Below are positions 25,809-34,900 of a DNA stretch of 35,244 nt, piece by piece (the first letter of the stretch is position 1; every line of letters begins with the position of its first letter). Position numbers and translations under genes: made by a program. Source of the stretch: JALGVA01 sp964617715. Its GTDB lineage: Bacteria; Armatimonadota; Zipacnadia; Zipacnadales; UBA5352. The notes beneath the pieces are model-generated. The model searched no databases. It had not been told where the DNA came from and was given only the letters and a program-made list of their open reading frames with translations. Where the stretch lies: the NCBI GenBank assembly GCA_964617715.1, contig CAZTZN010000024.1, forward strand, positions 1-35,244, written 5' to 3'.

Positions 25809-26096
25809 CTAACTCTCGTGCACGGCCAGGATGTCGTCCTCGTTGACGATGAGGTAGTCCTCGCCGTCGATCTTGACCTCCGTGCCGCCGTAGGAGGCGT
25901 AGATGACGATGTCGCCCTCCTTGACGCTCATGCCGACCGGATTGCCCTCGTCGTCGAGCGTGCCGGGGCCCACCGCGATAACTCTGCCTTCCCGCGGCCG
26001 CTCCTGAGCAGCCTCCGGCAGAATAATGCCGCCGGCGCTTTTCTCCTGCGCCTCAAGGGGCTTAAGCAGCGCCCTCGCGCCAAGTGGCTTAAGCAT
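25809..26096 (-). CDS. groS: Co-chaperonin GroES (10 kDa)
   Basis: 95 residues from ATG 26096, matching GroES: MLKPLGARALLKPLEAQEKS, the mobile loop GGIILPEAAQERPREGRV, DIVIYASYGGTEVKIDGEDY and the end LIVNEDDILAVHES. It is the lid of the GroEL cage. An upstream in-frame TTG at 26153 adds 19 residues absent in the family and is rejected; the AAGGTGG ribosome site is about 11 nt away, so the true start is a little uncertain. It ends in TAG. It is the first gene of the heat-shock operon. Confidence 0.97.
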   Translation of the reverse strand: MLKPLGARALLKPLEAQEKSAGGIILPEAAQERPREGRVIAVGPGTLDDEGNPVGMSVKEGDIVIYASYGGTEVKIDGEDYLIVNEDDILAVHES

Positions 26097-26193
26097 TTCG
26101 ACAGACACCACCTTAACTACTGGGATCGTGTGAAAGACTGGATTCGGGGTCAAGCGGCCTGTTTGAGCCCCACTTGCCCCTTCATGGGCTCGG

Positions 26194-26220
26194 TTAGCAC
26201 TCTCGCGTCGAGAGTGCTAA
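26194..26220. promoter_or_regulatory. CIRCE operator (HrcA-binding site)
   Basis: TTAGCACTC (26194-26202), 9 nt and GAGTGCTAA (26212-26220) match the CIRCE consensus exactly. The symmetry extends outward and inward to two 16-nt arms (26190-26205 and 26209-26224) around a 3-nt CGT. It overlaps the predicted transcription start of groES, where HrcA would block initiation. The hrcA gene is not in this window. Confidence 0.97.
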
Positions 26221-26228
26221 CCGAGATG

Positions 26229-26256
26229 ATTATACACATATGCTCCGGTCTGTCAA
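26229..26256 (-). promoter_or_regulatory. Consensus sigma-70 promoter of groES-groEL
   Basis: Minus strand TTGACA (26256-26251), a 16-nt spacer and TATAAT (26234-26229) match both boxes exactly. The predicted start is near 26222, inside the extended CIRCE palindrome. Vegetative sigma factor plus HrcA repression is the expected control. Confidence 0.93.
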
Positions 26257-26447
26257 GTAAGCGATTCCCCGAGATCGCGCGAGTCTGGCCGGCGGGTGAG
26301 GCGGGCGGGCGACAGCTTACCCCCGCATTCGCGCAGGCGACAAGTGAAACCGGCGCGGGGCAGCGCCACACCATAGAGACATCCGGGAACATATGCGGTC
26401 GTCGGCCGTCTAACCTGCGGACACCATCTGACGACAGGAGTGACACC

Positions 26448-26855
26448 ATGACCACGCGTACGACGGCGGTGGCAGTTGTGCTTTCGTTCCTACTGGCGCT
26501 CGTCGGCATTGTCGGATGTGGTGGGGGCGATGGCACGCCCCCTGCGCCGGCCAACCACAATCCGACCATCAGCTCGCTCAATGCCGCCGAGACCGACGTC
26601 TTCATCGGTGCTACGACCACGGTGACGGTCACCGCCTCCGATCAGGATGGGGACAGTCTCTCGTACTCATGGTCGGCATCCGGCGGCAGTCTGGCCGGCT
26701 CCGGCGCCAGCGTGACCTTCAGTGCACCTCTCACCGCGGGCGATGTCACGATCACCGTCACGGTCACCGACGGGCGCGGGGGCCAGGCGCAGCAGAGCGT
26801 CACCGTCTCGGTCTCGGACTTCGGCGGTCCGCCCCCACCGCCGTTCCAGCCATGA
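26448..26855 (+). CDS. Small lipoprotein with Ig/PKD-like domain
   Basis: 135 residues from ATG 26448, with ACAGGAG upstream. The signal peptide ends in lipobox GIVGC, then GGGDGTPPAPANHNPT. The remainder is one Thr/Val-rich beta sandwich: TISSLNAAETDVFIGATTTV, TASDQDGDSLSYSWSASGG and TVTDGRGGQAQQSVTVSV, as in PKD/cadherin-like surface domains, with a Pro-rich end. The longer frame from 25386 overlaps groES antisense and is a shadow. The function is probably structural or adhesive at the cell surface. Confidence 0.82.
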   Translation: MTTRTTAVAVVLSFLLALVGIVGCGGGDGTPPAPANHNPTISSLNAAETDVFIGATTTVTVTASDQDGDSLSYSWSASGGSLAGSGASVTFSAPLTAGDVTITVTVTDGRGGQAQQSVTVSVSDFGGPPPPPFQP

Positions 26856-26868
26856 AGGGGTCGCGATC

Positions 26869-26903
26869 ACCGCGAGCCCGGGAGCGACGCCCGGGCTCGC
26901 GGT
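26869..26903. terminator. Bidirectional hairpin terminator
   Basis: A perfect 14-bp stem, ACCGCGAGCCCGGG (26869-26882) with CCCGGGCTCGCGGT (26890-26903), has a 7-nt loop. It sits between the convergent lipoprotein and TrmO-like genes. No T-tract is seen on either side. Confidence 0.75.
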
Positions 26904-26921
26904 CATGTACGAACGAAGATC

Positions 26922-27401
26922 TCACGCGAACCGGTCATCGGCGGCGGTGCGGTCCTGGGAGTGCTCCAGCCAGCCGCTGCAGCAGCCGTCGCGGTGGTCG
27001 AAGCGTGGGACGTAGGGCTTGATGTCCAGCAGCGGCGTGCCGTCGAGGAAGTCCACCTCAGCCACGTGGAGCATGCTGCCCTCGCGGCGCAGCAGCCGCA
27101 CGATGCTCAGGCCGATCTGGTTGGGACGGCTGGGGGCTCGGGTGGCAAACACCCCGCGCGGCGTGTCGTCGCGGAAGGGCGTGACCTTGAGCCGAAAGCC
27201 GTCGCTGTGGTGGAAGGCGTAGATGAGGTAAAGGTGGCTGAAGCCGTCGAGGTCATCGAGGCCCTCGGCGAACTGCCCGAAGACCTCGACCGTGCCCGTA
27301 GCCTCGGGCGCGAATGCTCCCTGGATGGGCGTGCCCGCGCGCTCGGAGAACGGGCTGTGCAGCACACCGATGGGCCGAAAGCGCAGCTCCACAGGCGTCA
27401 T
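26922..27401 (-). CDS. trmO: TrmO/TsaA-like tRNA (t6A37) N6-methyltransferase family protein
   Basis: 159 residues, the short TsaA-domain form. It starts MTPVELRFRPIGVLHSPFSE and includes EGLDDLDGFSHLYLIYAF, TRAPSRPNQIGLSIVRLL and FLDGTPLLDIKPYVPRFD, hallmarks of TrmO, which uses SAM to methylate t6A37 in tRNA. An unusual C-terminus has a CCSGW motif. TrmO has a beta-barrel SAM-binding fold. ATG 27401 overlaps the stop of the FeoB-associated gene by ATGA, so it is the last gene of the iron operon. Short TsaA proteins with other roles exist, so the tRNA function is likely rather than certain. Confidence 0.82.
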   Translation of the reverse strand: MTPVELRFRPIGVLHSPFSERAGTPIQGAFAPEATGTVEVFGQFAEGLDDLDGFSHLYLIYAFHHSDGFRLKVTPFRDDTPRGVFATRAPSRPNQIGLSIVRLLRREGSMLHVAEVDFLDGTPLLDIKPYVPRFDHRDGCCSGWLEHSQDRTAADDRFA

Positions 27402-27616
27402 GGCTGCTCGTCTGCCTCCGTGCCGGAGACGCAGTAGTCGCCCGCTGTGCAGGAGCCGTGCGATTCGCCGAGGGCACAGCCATCGCCACCCGCGTAGGGG
27501 CATTGCAGCGCGCTCGCGCAGCCACAGGTGCCCCTGCGGGCACGCGTCACCAGCCCGCGCGCCAGCCACGCCGCCGCCCCGAACACAATCACGCCCACGA
27601 TGATCTCCTCAACCAC
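27398..27616 (-). CDS. FeoB-associated Cys-rich membrane protein
   Basis: 72 residues from GTG 27616, with GGAGG 9 nt upstream. A single N-terminal helix (EEIIVGVIVFGAAAWLARGL) is followed by a basic patch and a short tail with six Cys residues in CGCASALQC, GGDGC, SHGSC and DYC patterns. Small proteins of this design directly downstream of feoB are known as FeoB-associated Cys-rich membrane proteins and may pass on or sense iron. It lies 13 nt after the FeoB stop and overlaps trmO. Confidence 0.88.
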   Translation of the reverse strand: MVEEIIVGVIVFGAAAWLARGLVTRARRGTCGCASALQCPYAGGDGCALGESHGSCTAGDYCVSGTEADEQP

Positions 27617-27629
27617 GCGCGCCGACCTC

Positions 27630-29717
27630 CTACCCCCAGCCCAGCAGACGTCCTCCCTGATAGATGATGAAGCTGACCAACCATGCCAGTGAGGTGGTGT
27701 ACACCACGGCGACCGCCAGCCACTTCCACGAACCCGATTCGCGCCACAACACCGCCATCGAGGCAATGCAGGGGACGTAGATGAGCACGAAGGCCATGAG
27801 CGCGACCGCGACCAGCGGGCTGAGGGTCGGGTCCGCACGCAACGCCTCGGTCAGAGCGGCCGTCGTGCCCTCGGCCGACTCCTCGAGCGAGTACGTGGTG
27901 GCCATCGTCGCCACCACAACCTCCTTGGCCGCGAGCCCCGCGATCAGGCTGATGCCGATTTTCCAGTTGAAGCCCAGCGGCTTGAACACCGGCTCCAGCC
28001 CCCGGCCGATGTGTCCGGCGGCGGTGTAGGCGATGGCGGGAGGCCCGCCCGCGGGGGCGTCGGCAGGCGGCCTGGGCCAGCTCAGCAGCGCCCACATGAC
28101 CACCGAGGCGGCCAGGATCACCGTCCCCGCCTTGCGCACGTAGGACCAGGCCCGTTCCCACATGTGCAGCAGCGTGCCGGTAAGGGTAGGCATGCGGTAG
28201 GGGGGAAGCTCCATCACGAATGGGGCCATCGGGCCCCTGAGCAGCGTCGAGCGGAAGATCCGCGCCATCAGCCCCGCCAGCAGCACGCCCAGCAGGTAGA
28301 TGCCGAAGATGACCTTCCCGGCCAGGTGCGGCGGGAAAAACGCGCCCGCGAGCAGCACATAGACCGGCAGGCGCGCGCCGCAACTCATCAGCGGCGCCAC
28401 CAGCATCGTGGTCAGGCGGTCGCGTCGGCTCTCCAGGGTGCGCGTAGCCATGATGGCGGGCACGGTGCAGCCGAAGCCGATCAGCATCGGGATGAAGCTC
28501 TTGCCGTGCAGGCCGACATAGTGCATCACCCGATCCACCACGAAGGCCGCCCGTGACATGTATCCGCTGTCCTCCAGCAGCGAGATGGCCAGGAACAACA
28601 GCATGATCTGAGGGACGAAGATCAGCACGCCACCGACACCGCCGACAATGCCATCGACCAGCAGCGACTGCAGGGGGCCATCGGGCAGCGATGCGGCCAG
28701 GTGCGCACCCAGCCAGCCGAACAGCGCCTCCAGCCACCCCATGGGCGGGGCACCGAGCCGGAAGACCATCTCGAACATGCCCCACATGAGCACGAGGAAG
28801 ATCGGGATACCCAGCACGCGGTGAGTCACGATGTTGTCGATGGCTTCCGACCAGTCAATGCGCTGCGCTCGGGAGGTGGTAGTGGCTTCGGCGCACGCTC
28901 CATTGATGAAGCCATAGCGGCGATCGGCCAGGGCCAACTCGGCGTCATCGCCGATCACCGCCTCAAGGTGCGCGCGAATGCGCTCGACCCGCCGAAGCAG
29001 GTCACCACCGTCATCCACGCGATCTGCGACCAGGTCACGCACCTCATCATCGTCCTCGAGCAGCTTGATCGCAAGCCACCGTGCCGGCAGCCCGCTCAGG
29101 CGCTCCTCACGTGCCAGCGCGTACGTGATCTCGGCGATGTGCCCTTCGAGTTCGCGCCCGTAGTCCACCTCGCGCGCCGGCGTGCGATGAGCGCGGGCGG
29201 TCTCCATCGTGACCGCGACCAGCTCGTCGATGCCCTCTCCCCGGCTGGCGACGGTGGGCACGACGGGCACACCGAGAAGTTCGCTGAGCAGCTCAACGTT
29301 GATGTCGCGTCCGCGCGCCTCGGCGGCATCCATCATGTTCAGCGCAATGACCACGGGCACGCCCAGCTCAATGAACTGCGTGGTGAGATAGAGGTTGCGC
29401 TCGAGGTTCGAGGCGTCCACGACGTCTACGACCGCGTCGGGGTGCTCGTTGATGACGAAATTGCGCGCCACGACCTCTTCCAGGGAGTACGCGGTGAGCG
29501 AGTAGGTGCCGGGGAGGTCAACGACGTGCATGATGGCGTCGCCGACGCGCCGCTGGCCCTCCTTCTTCTCGACCGTCACGCCGGGGTAGTTGCCTACGTG
29601 CTGGCGGGCGCCGGTTATGCCATTGAACACCGTGGTCTTCCCGGAGTTGGGGTTGCCGGCCAACGCCACTATCACGTCGGCGTCGGTTGCGTCGGTAACG
29701 TGCTGCGCCTGCGTCAC
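27630..29717 (-). CDS. feoB: Ferrous iron transport protein FeoB
   Basis: 695 residues from GTG 29717, chosen because GAGGAGG lies 6 nt upstream; the frame starting at 29822 would overlap FeoA. The N-terminal GTPase domain has G1 GNPNSGKTT (21-29), G2 YPGVTVE, G3 DLPG (67-70), G4 NMMD (127-130) and a G5-like ASRGEG. The membrane part has the gate motifs GFGCTVPAIMATRTL and SCGARLPVYVLL and a normal number of hydrophobic segments. It imports Fe2+ across the inner membrane. It forms an operon with the regulator and feoA upstream and the Cys-rich protein downstream. Confidence 0.97.
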   Translation of the reverse strand: MTQAQHVTDATDADVIVALAGNPNSGKTTVFNGITGARQHVGNYPGVTVEKKEGQRRVGDAIMHVVDLPGTYSLTAYSLEEVVARNFVINEHPDAVVDVVDASNLERNLYLTTQFIELGVPVVIALNMMDAAEARGRDINVELLSELLGVPVVPTVASRGEGIDELVAVTMETARAHRTPAREVDYGRELEGHIAEITYALAREERLSGLPARWLAIKLLEDDDEVRDLVADRVDDGGDLLRRVERIRAHLEAVIGDDAELALADRRYGFINGACAEATTTSRAQRIDWSEAIDNIVTHRVLGIPIFLVLMWGMFEMVFRLGAPPMGWLEALFGWLGAHLAASLPDGPLQSLLVDGIVGGVGGVLIFVPQIMLLFLAISLLEDSGYMSRAAFVVDRVMHYVGLHGKSFIPMLIGFGCTVPAIMATRTLESRRDRLTTMLVAPLMSCGARLPVYVLLAGAFFPPHLAGKVIFGIYLLGVLLAGLMARIFRSTLLRGPMAPFVMELPPYRMPTLTGTLLHMWERAWSYVRKAGTVILAASVVMWALLSWPRPPADAPAGGPPAIAYTAAGHIGRGLEPVFKPLGFNWKIGISLIAGLAAKEVVVATMATTYSLEESAEGTTAALTEALRADPTLSPLVAVALMAFVLIYVPCIASMAVLWRESGSWKWLAVAVVYTTSLAWLVSFIIYQGGRLLGWG

Positions 29718-29754
29718 AACATGCCTCCTCGACGACTCGAGCGCGCCGGTCGAC

Positions 29755-29979
29755 TCAGAGCGGTCTGACCAGCACGTGGCGCGCCATGCCCCTCCCGAGG
29801 CCCAGCCGGCCTGCGCCGACACCGACGATCATCGGCCCGGCGCCGCGCGCGTCGTTCACCACGGTCAGATCGACTCCGGGCACGATGCCTATCTCGGTGA
29901 GGCGACGCACCATTCCCGGCCCCCCGCGCACGTCAACGACTCGGCAGCGCTCGCCCGCACCTAACATGTCGAGCCGCAC
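29755..29979 (-). CDS. feoA: FeoA domain protein
   Basis: 74 residues from GTG 29979, the typical FeoA length; the alternatives are ATG 29967 and TTG 30021, the latter overlapping the regulator gene. It is an SH3-like FeoA fold: LGAGERCRVVDVRGGPGMVR, RLTEIGIVPGVDLTVV and GLGRGMARHVLVRPL. It acts in the cytoplasm as a partner of FeoB. It lies between the regulator and feoB genes. The ribosome site is weak, so the start is uncertain by several codons. Confidence 0.9.
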   Translation of the reverse strand: MRLDMLGAGERCRVVDVRGGPGMVRRLTEIGIVPGVDLTVVNDARGAGPMIVGVGAGRLGLGRGMARHVLVRPL

Positions 29980-30001
29980 CCGCGGCCCGAGCGCAAATCG
30001 C

Positions 30002-30757
30002 TCAGATCGGTTCAACGACAATCTGCGCCGCCTCCCGCTTGCGCAGCGACAGATGGTAGCCGCGCACTTCGATCTCGATGGGATCGCCCAGGGGCGCCAG
30101 ACGCTCGACCAGTATCTCCGCCCCCGGCGTCACGCCCATATCCATGATCCGTCGGCGGATCGAGGCGTCTCCTGAGAGGCGCAGCACGCGGCAGCGATGG
30201 CCGGGTGCAACGCGGTCCAGGGTCATGGCGTCGTCACCGTCGGACCGCGCCGAGAACGGGTTGCGCTCAGGGACCTCGATGGCGGCAACACATTCCCGGC
30301 AGTTCTGTGTGCAGGGCGTGTCGCCCCACCGGTCGGAGAGGTGGCGCAACCACTGCTCGCCGCCACGGGGGCAGCGTTCCACGAAGTCCACGAAGGCGAG
30401 CAGGCGCGTGAGAGTCAGGGGGCTGAGGGCGTGCTCTATGCCGCACGCTTCGGCCTCGGCCTGGTCGGGATCGAGGCCGAGGATGTCGCGCAGGAACGCG
30501 GCAAGCGTAAGGTGACGTCGCATCAGGAACTCTGCGGTGCGTCGGCCGTGTTCGGTCAGCGCCACCGCCCCGTAGGGCTCATGCGTGATCAGCTCGCGCT
30601 CGCGCAACGACTGCACCGCAGCGCTCGCCGATGGCATACTGACACCGGCGGAATCCGCGATCTCCTTGACGCGCACGGCGTGCCGGGTACGCTCCAGCTC
30701 GTAGATGGCCTCGAGGTAGTCCTCGAGCGACTGAGACAACCGCACAACATCGGCCAT
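30002..30757 (-). CDS. DtxR/MntR-family metalloregulator with C-terminal FeoA domain
   Basis: 251 residues from ATG 30757, with GGAGG 7 nt upstream. Residues about 8-70 are the winged helix (SLEDYLEAIYELERT, VSMPSASAAVQSLRERELI). Metal-site residues include Asp13, Glu16, His82, Cys105, Glu108 and His109. Residues 178-251 form a FeoA/SH3-like domain (LDRVAPGHRCRVLRL, GVTPGAEILVERLAPLGDPI). Between them is a Cys motif, C149-x3-C153-x2-C156, with Cys129 nearby. It should repress the feo operon when iron or manganese is bound. Its own promoter carries a matching palindrome at 30800-30810. Confidence 0.93.
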   Translation of the reverse strand: MADVVRLSQSLEDYLEAIYELERTRHAVRVKEIADSAGVSMPSASAAVQSLRERELITHEPYGAVALTEHGRRTAEFLMRRHLTLAAFLRDILGLDPDQAEAEACGIEHALSPLTLTRLLAFVDFVERCPRGGEQWLRHLSDRWGDTPCTQNCRECVAAIEVPERNPFSARSDGDDAMTLDRVAPGHRCRVLRLSGDASIRRRIMDMGVTPGAEILVERLAPLGDPIEIEVRGYHLSLRKREAAQIVVEPI

Positions 30758-30799
30758 GCTCGATCCTCCGCGCCGCAGTGTCCGCCGGGCTCTGCCGCA

Positions 30800-30831
30800 G
30801 CTAACTTAGCACGGCCTAACTTTGCTGTCAA
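30800..30831 (-). promoter_or_regulatory. Promoter and candidate metalloregulator operator of the feo operon
   Basis: Minus strand TTGACA (30831-30826), 17 nt and TAAGTT (30808-30803) form a promoter with a perfect -35. GCTAA-C-TTAGC (30800-30810) is a perfect inverted repeat over the -10 box, and CTAACTTTGC (30816-30825) repeats its left part with one mismatch 15 bp away. The TTAG/CTAA core resembles DtxR-type sites. Confidence 0.65.
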
Positions 30832-30967
30832 GTCATACGCATCGGTTGAGTTCGAGGCCGATCCTGGCGAGCATGGGCGCCGATTGCAGGAAGGTCTGGC
30901 CACGCAGGCGCGGAAGTACACGAGCACTTGACGCGCCCCATGACACGCGTCCCGGAGGGCCGATGAC

Positions 30968-31852
30968 ATGAGCTGTCGCAAGGTCAAGTGGGAGGAGATG
31001 TTCCCGGATGAGATGGCGCAGGCCATCGCGGAGCATCCGCTGTTGTATCTTCCCTACGGGATGTGCGAGCCCCACGGCTATCACAACGCGCTCGGCCTCG
31101 ATGGCATCAAGTGCTACGAGATCTGCGTGCGCGCGGCTCAGGAGGGTGGAGGAGTGGTAGCCCCGCTGAACATGTGGCACATAGGTGAACAGGGCGTGGG
31201 CGTGCCCTGGCTGGCGCGTCAGAACGCCCCGCAGCCCTACATCACCGCCCTCGGCTACGAACTGTTCGCGCAGTCGCTGGTCTGGCATCTGCGGGCGGCG
31301 GTCGCGCGCGGTTTTCGAGCAGTGATCGCCATGACCGGCCACTACGGCGGCACCGAGTGTGACATGCGCTCGGTCGCGGCGGTCTTCAACGAATACGTGC
31401 CGCTGCCCATCTGGGCGTTGGCGGACTGGGAGTGCATCGGCTACAAGCACTACAGGGGCGACCATGCGGGCCCGTGCGAGACCTCGCAACTGTGGGCGCT
31501 GCGCCCGGATCTGGTGGATGTCTCCCGCATCCCCGAGCACGAGGACGGCGAGCGCGTCTTTGCGTCGGCCCTGCAGCCGGGCGAGGCCTCGCGCCTTGAG
31601 GGTGAGAGGATCGTACGCTCGCAGATCGACAACCTCATCGAGGGCGGCAACCGCCTGCTGGCGCAGGCGCCGGACGAGCTGGTCGATCCCGGACCTGAAG
31701 GGGCCCGGAGGATCTGCGCCGACCTGATGTCGCGCGACATCGAGTGGGTCTATCAGATGCAGCCCGAGCGCCAGGCGCAGTACTGGTCGGCGGAGGGCGA
31801 GGGCGGGAAGCACCGGCAGGGCACGATCGAGCGCAACGGGCGGATGGGGTAG
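30968..31852 (+). CDS. Creatininase-family amidohydrolase
   Basis: 294 residues from ATG 30968, with GGAGG 9 nt upstream. Metal-site marks of creatinine amidohydrolase are seen: Glu34 and His36 in CEPHGYHNALGLD with His39 and Asp45, then AMTGHYGGTECDM and GDHAGPCETS. These metal-dependent cytoplasmic enzymes open cyclic amides such as creatinine or deformylate nucleotide-like precursors (FAPy deformylase, MftE relatives); the substrate here is unknown. The promoter was not located; positions 30832-30967 hold no other gene. It precedes a large secreted protein gene by 110 nt. Confidence 0.87.
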   Translation: MSCRKVKWEEMFPDEMAQAIAEHPLLYLPYGMCEPHGYHNALGLDGIKCYEICVRAAQEGGGVVAPLNMWHIGEQGVGVPWLARQNAPQPYITALGYELFAQSLVWHLRAAVARGFRAVIAMTGHYGGTECDMRSVAAVFNEYVPLPIWALADWECIGYKHYRGDHAGPCETSQLWALRPDLVDVSRIPEHEDGERVFASALQPGEASRLEGERIVRSQIDNLIEGGNRLLAQAPDELVDPGPEGARRICADLMSRDIEWVYQMQPERQAQYWSAEGEGGKHRQGTIERNGRMG

Positions 31853-31962
31853 GCCGGGAACCGGGAACCGGAGAACGGCACCGGCGCACGGCGAGAACCG
31901 CAACTCCCATCGGGGGGCTTCGGGCTCGCCATCTGCGGCGCCACCAAGTGAGGACGGTCACG

Positions 31963-34900
31963 ATGAACGCACGGAACACTATCGCACTCGTCTGCGCGGG
32001 CATGGCGCTGCTCGGGCCGGTGGCCCTTTCCCAGCCGGTCGAGCTGTCGAATGAGCTGATGACGATCCGCTTCGACCCCGATGACGGTTACGCCATCTCA
32101 GGGATCGAGAATCGCGAGACGGGTGTGGAGTTCATCCGGCCCCGCCCTGAGGGTGTCGAGCAGGATCGCTCACCGTGGCTGCTGCAGATGCGCGGCCCCC
32201 AGGTCAGCCACGAGTTGACGGCCGCCGATGCGCAGCAGACCACGCACTCGCTCGACGGCGACACGCTGACCATCACCTGGACCGGGGTGAGCAGCGACGA
32301 GGTCCCGGGCGATCTGACCGTGACCGCAACCATCCGCCTGCCGGCGGGGTCGGCGAAGGCATATCTGCGGGCTGAGGTCTCGGGGAACGCGCAGGCCTGG
32401 CCGTGGCGGCTCGACTTCCCGCGCGTCTTCGGCATCCGTGACTTCGCCACCGCGCAGATGTCGCTCCCCTGGTACTGGGGGCGGCTGGTGCGCCGGCCCA
32501 TGCAGCTCGGGCGGGCCGCCGCGTTGGTCTACCCCGAGCCCGCCTCCATGCAGTGGTTCGCCTACTGGGGTGTCGATGACGAGCGTGACCCGCCGCTGGC
32601 GGAAGAGGAGGGGCGCAACCCCGAGAGCGGCTGGTCGCCCGACTACTCCGACGCCGCGGGGCTCTACTGGGCCGCAGAGGATGGCGAGGTGTACATGAAG
32701 CGCTTCGCCTGGGACCCCACCGGGGAGGGCGAGCAGCTCTCGTGGCGGATCGAGAACATCCCGGGCCTGACCACCTGGCCCCTGCCGGCACTGGATGAGC
32801 CCGCGCGGGTGGAGTACGCGATGCCCTATGATACGGTGATCGGCGTCTTCACCGGCGACTGGCACGAGGCGGCAGGGATGTATGCGCAGTGGGCTGCCGA
32901 ACAGGTATGGGCGCAGCGCGGGACCGTGGATGAATGGCCGGACGAGATGCCGGCGCCCGACAGCGAAGAGCTGGCGCGGTGGACGCCACCGTGGTTCCGT
33001 GACATCGGCTTCTGGGCCAAGTTCTATCACGAGCCGGCGAAGATCCTGCCCGAGTGGGCTGCGTACCGCAGGTGGCTGCGAGTGCCGGTGGCTTCGCACT
33101 GGTACCGCTACAATATCGCGGCCTTCAACGACAACGATCCCGAGCACCTGCCTCCGGATCCGTATGTGCTCGACGGTGTGCGCGCCGCGCGCGAGTTGGG
33201 CGTTGAGCCCATGCCCTACGTGCTCTCGACCATCTGGGATACCGATACGCAGTCGTGGATCCACGAGAACGGCCTGCAGAGCGCGGTGAAAACCGAATCC
33301 GGCGGCATCATCCCCTGGAGTATCGGGAACAACGTCTTCGCGTGGATGTGCCCATCCACCGAGCAGTGGCGCGCCAAGATGCGCGAGATCTGCGAGCAGC
33401 TCATCTGGGAGCACGGTATGAGCGGCGTGTACCTGGACGTGCTGGCGGCGGGCGCCGCGCGGCCATGCTACGACCCGACGCACGGGCACACGGTGCACGG
33501 CGGCAACTACTGGGGCCAGGGCAACCGCAGGCTGATGCTGGATCTGCGCAGGGACATCCGTCGGCTCGACCCCGACGCGTGCTTCTTCACCGAGGAGATC
33601 GGCGAGCACCTGATCGACCTGATGGATGGGTACCTCACGCTGGACCTCACGCGCAACTACACCCCCGGCGGCGAGCAGGTGTGGCCGATCCTCACCGCGG
33701 TCTACCACCCGTACACCATCAACTTCGGCAGCGACGCCTGGCTGGGGATGGAGCCCGAGGTGTTCGCGGTCATCTACGGCCGCCAGCTCGTGTGGGGCAG
33801 CCAGCCGCTGAGTTCGACGCTGACCCCTCCGATGCCCGAGGAGGGCGACGCGACCGCGGAGATGTTCCGCGACTACACGCGCGCCTACTGGGTGGCGGGC
33901 CAGCCCTTCCTGATGGGCGGGAAGATGCTGCGCATGGCGGTGCGACCTCGGGGCGCGCGTGTGGGGCAGTGCGGGCTGGAGCTGGCCGCTGAGGAGCACA
34001 CAGTGGGCTATGACCTGAACCGGGATCGGCTCAAGATCTGGACCGGCCCGGCGGTGCTGGCGTCGGCATGGGAGCGCTTCGGCGACATCGGCATCGTGAT
34101 GTGCAACCTCACCGGCCGGCGGCAGAGCGTTGACCTGACGGTGCGGACGGAGAGGCTGGGCATCGGCGCGGACGCGCAGATGGTGCGGCTCTGGCCGACG
34201 CAGCCCGAAGTGCTCGGCCCGGCGGCGGGCGAGCGCACGCTGACATTGGAGCCGTGGCGCGCGGCGGTGTACTGCCTCACCGATGACCCGCAGACCGCGA
34301 TGGGCCGGCTCAACGAGCTGCAGGAGACGCCGTGGGAGCTGGAGGTAGTGCAGAGCGGACCGATCCCGTCCGCGAGCGGCACCGAGGGCGCGCTGTTCGC
34401 CTGCAGCGATGGCCCGGTGCTCAACCGGCCGGGCGAAGGCGGCACGGTGGCGACCGCCTACTTCGTCGATGCGCAGGGACAGCTCGCGCCGCGTTCGGGC
34501 GTGCAGGCGGAGGTTACCGGCGCGCGCGCCGAAGGCCGAGGTTTGCCGCGCAATCTCGACGAGCAGCCCTTCGCGCTGCTGCGACAGTTGCCGCATTCGG
34601 CGACGGTGGTCGAGCCGGGAGTGATGGTGCTCTCGGGCGATGAGAATCACCTGCTGGCGGTGATGCCCGGCGGCTCCGAACTGAACCTGTCCGCTTCGGG
34701 GCTGCTGGTGATCCGCAATGCGACCACCGGTGAGATCGTGCGGCCGCTTTCGGCCGAACCCACGGACTTCGAGATCCTGCCCGAGGGAGAGGCGTTCTTC
34801 GTCGGCTGGGCGCGCTTCGATTCCACCGAGATGGACGCGGCGCTGCGCATGGGCGATGAGCAGCTGCGTGCGCGTATTGAGCCCTTCGTCGCGCGTCTGC

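Larger units (their letters stand above)
26097..26447. other. Gene-free divergent region between groES and the lipoprotein gene
   Basis: Apart from the CIRCE site and promoter, listed separately, it holds the groES leader (26097 to about 26222, unusually long at roughly 125 nt) with a possible GAGCCC/GGGCTC stem (26165-26170 with 26186-26191). Positions 26257-26447, upstream of the lipoprotein, show no clear promoter to me. Confidence 0.6.

Noticed and set aside
24122..25846. 574-residue open frame opposite groEL
   Set aside because: It is the GC-rich antisense shadow of groEL, with composition biased to Asp, Gly and Arg.
26150..26185. Eleven-codon leader frame (MKGQVGLKQAA) in the groES leader
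   Set aside because: There is no ribosome binding site and no reason to expect attenuation; probably chance.
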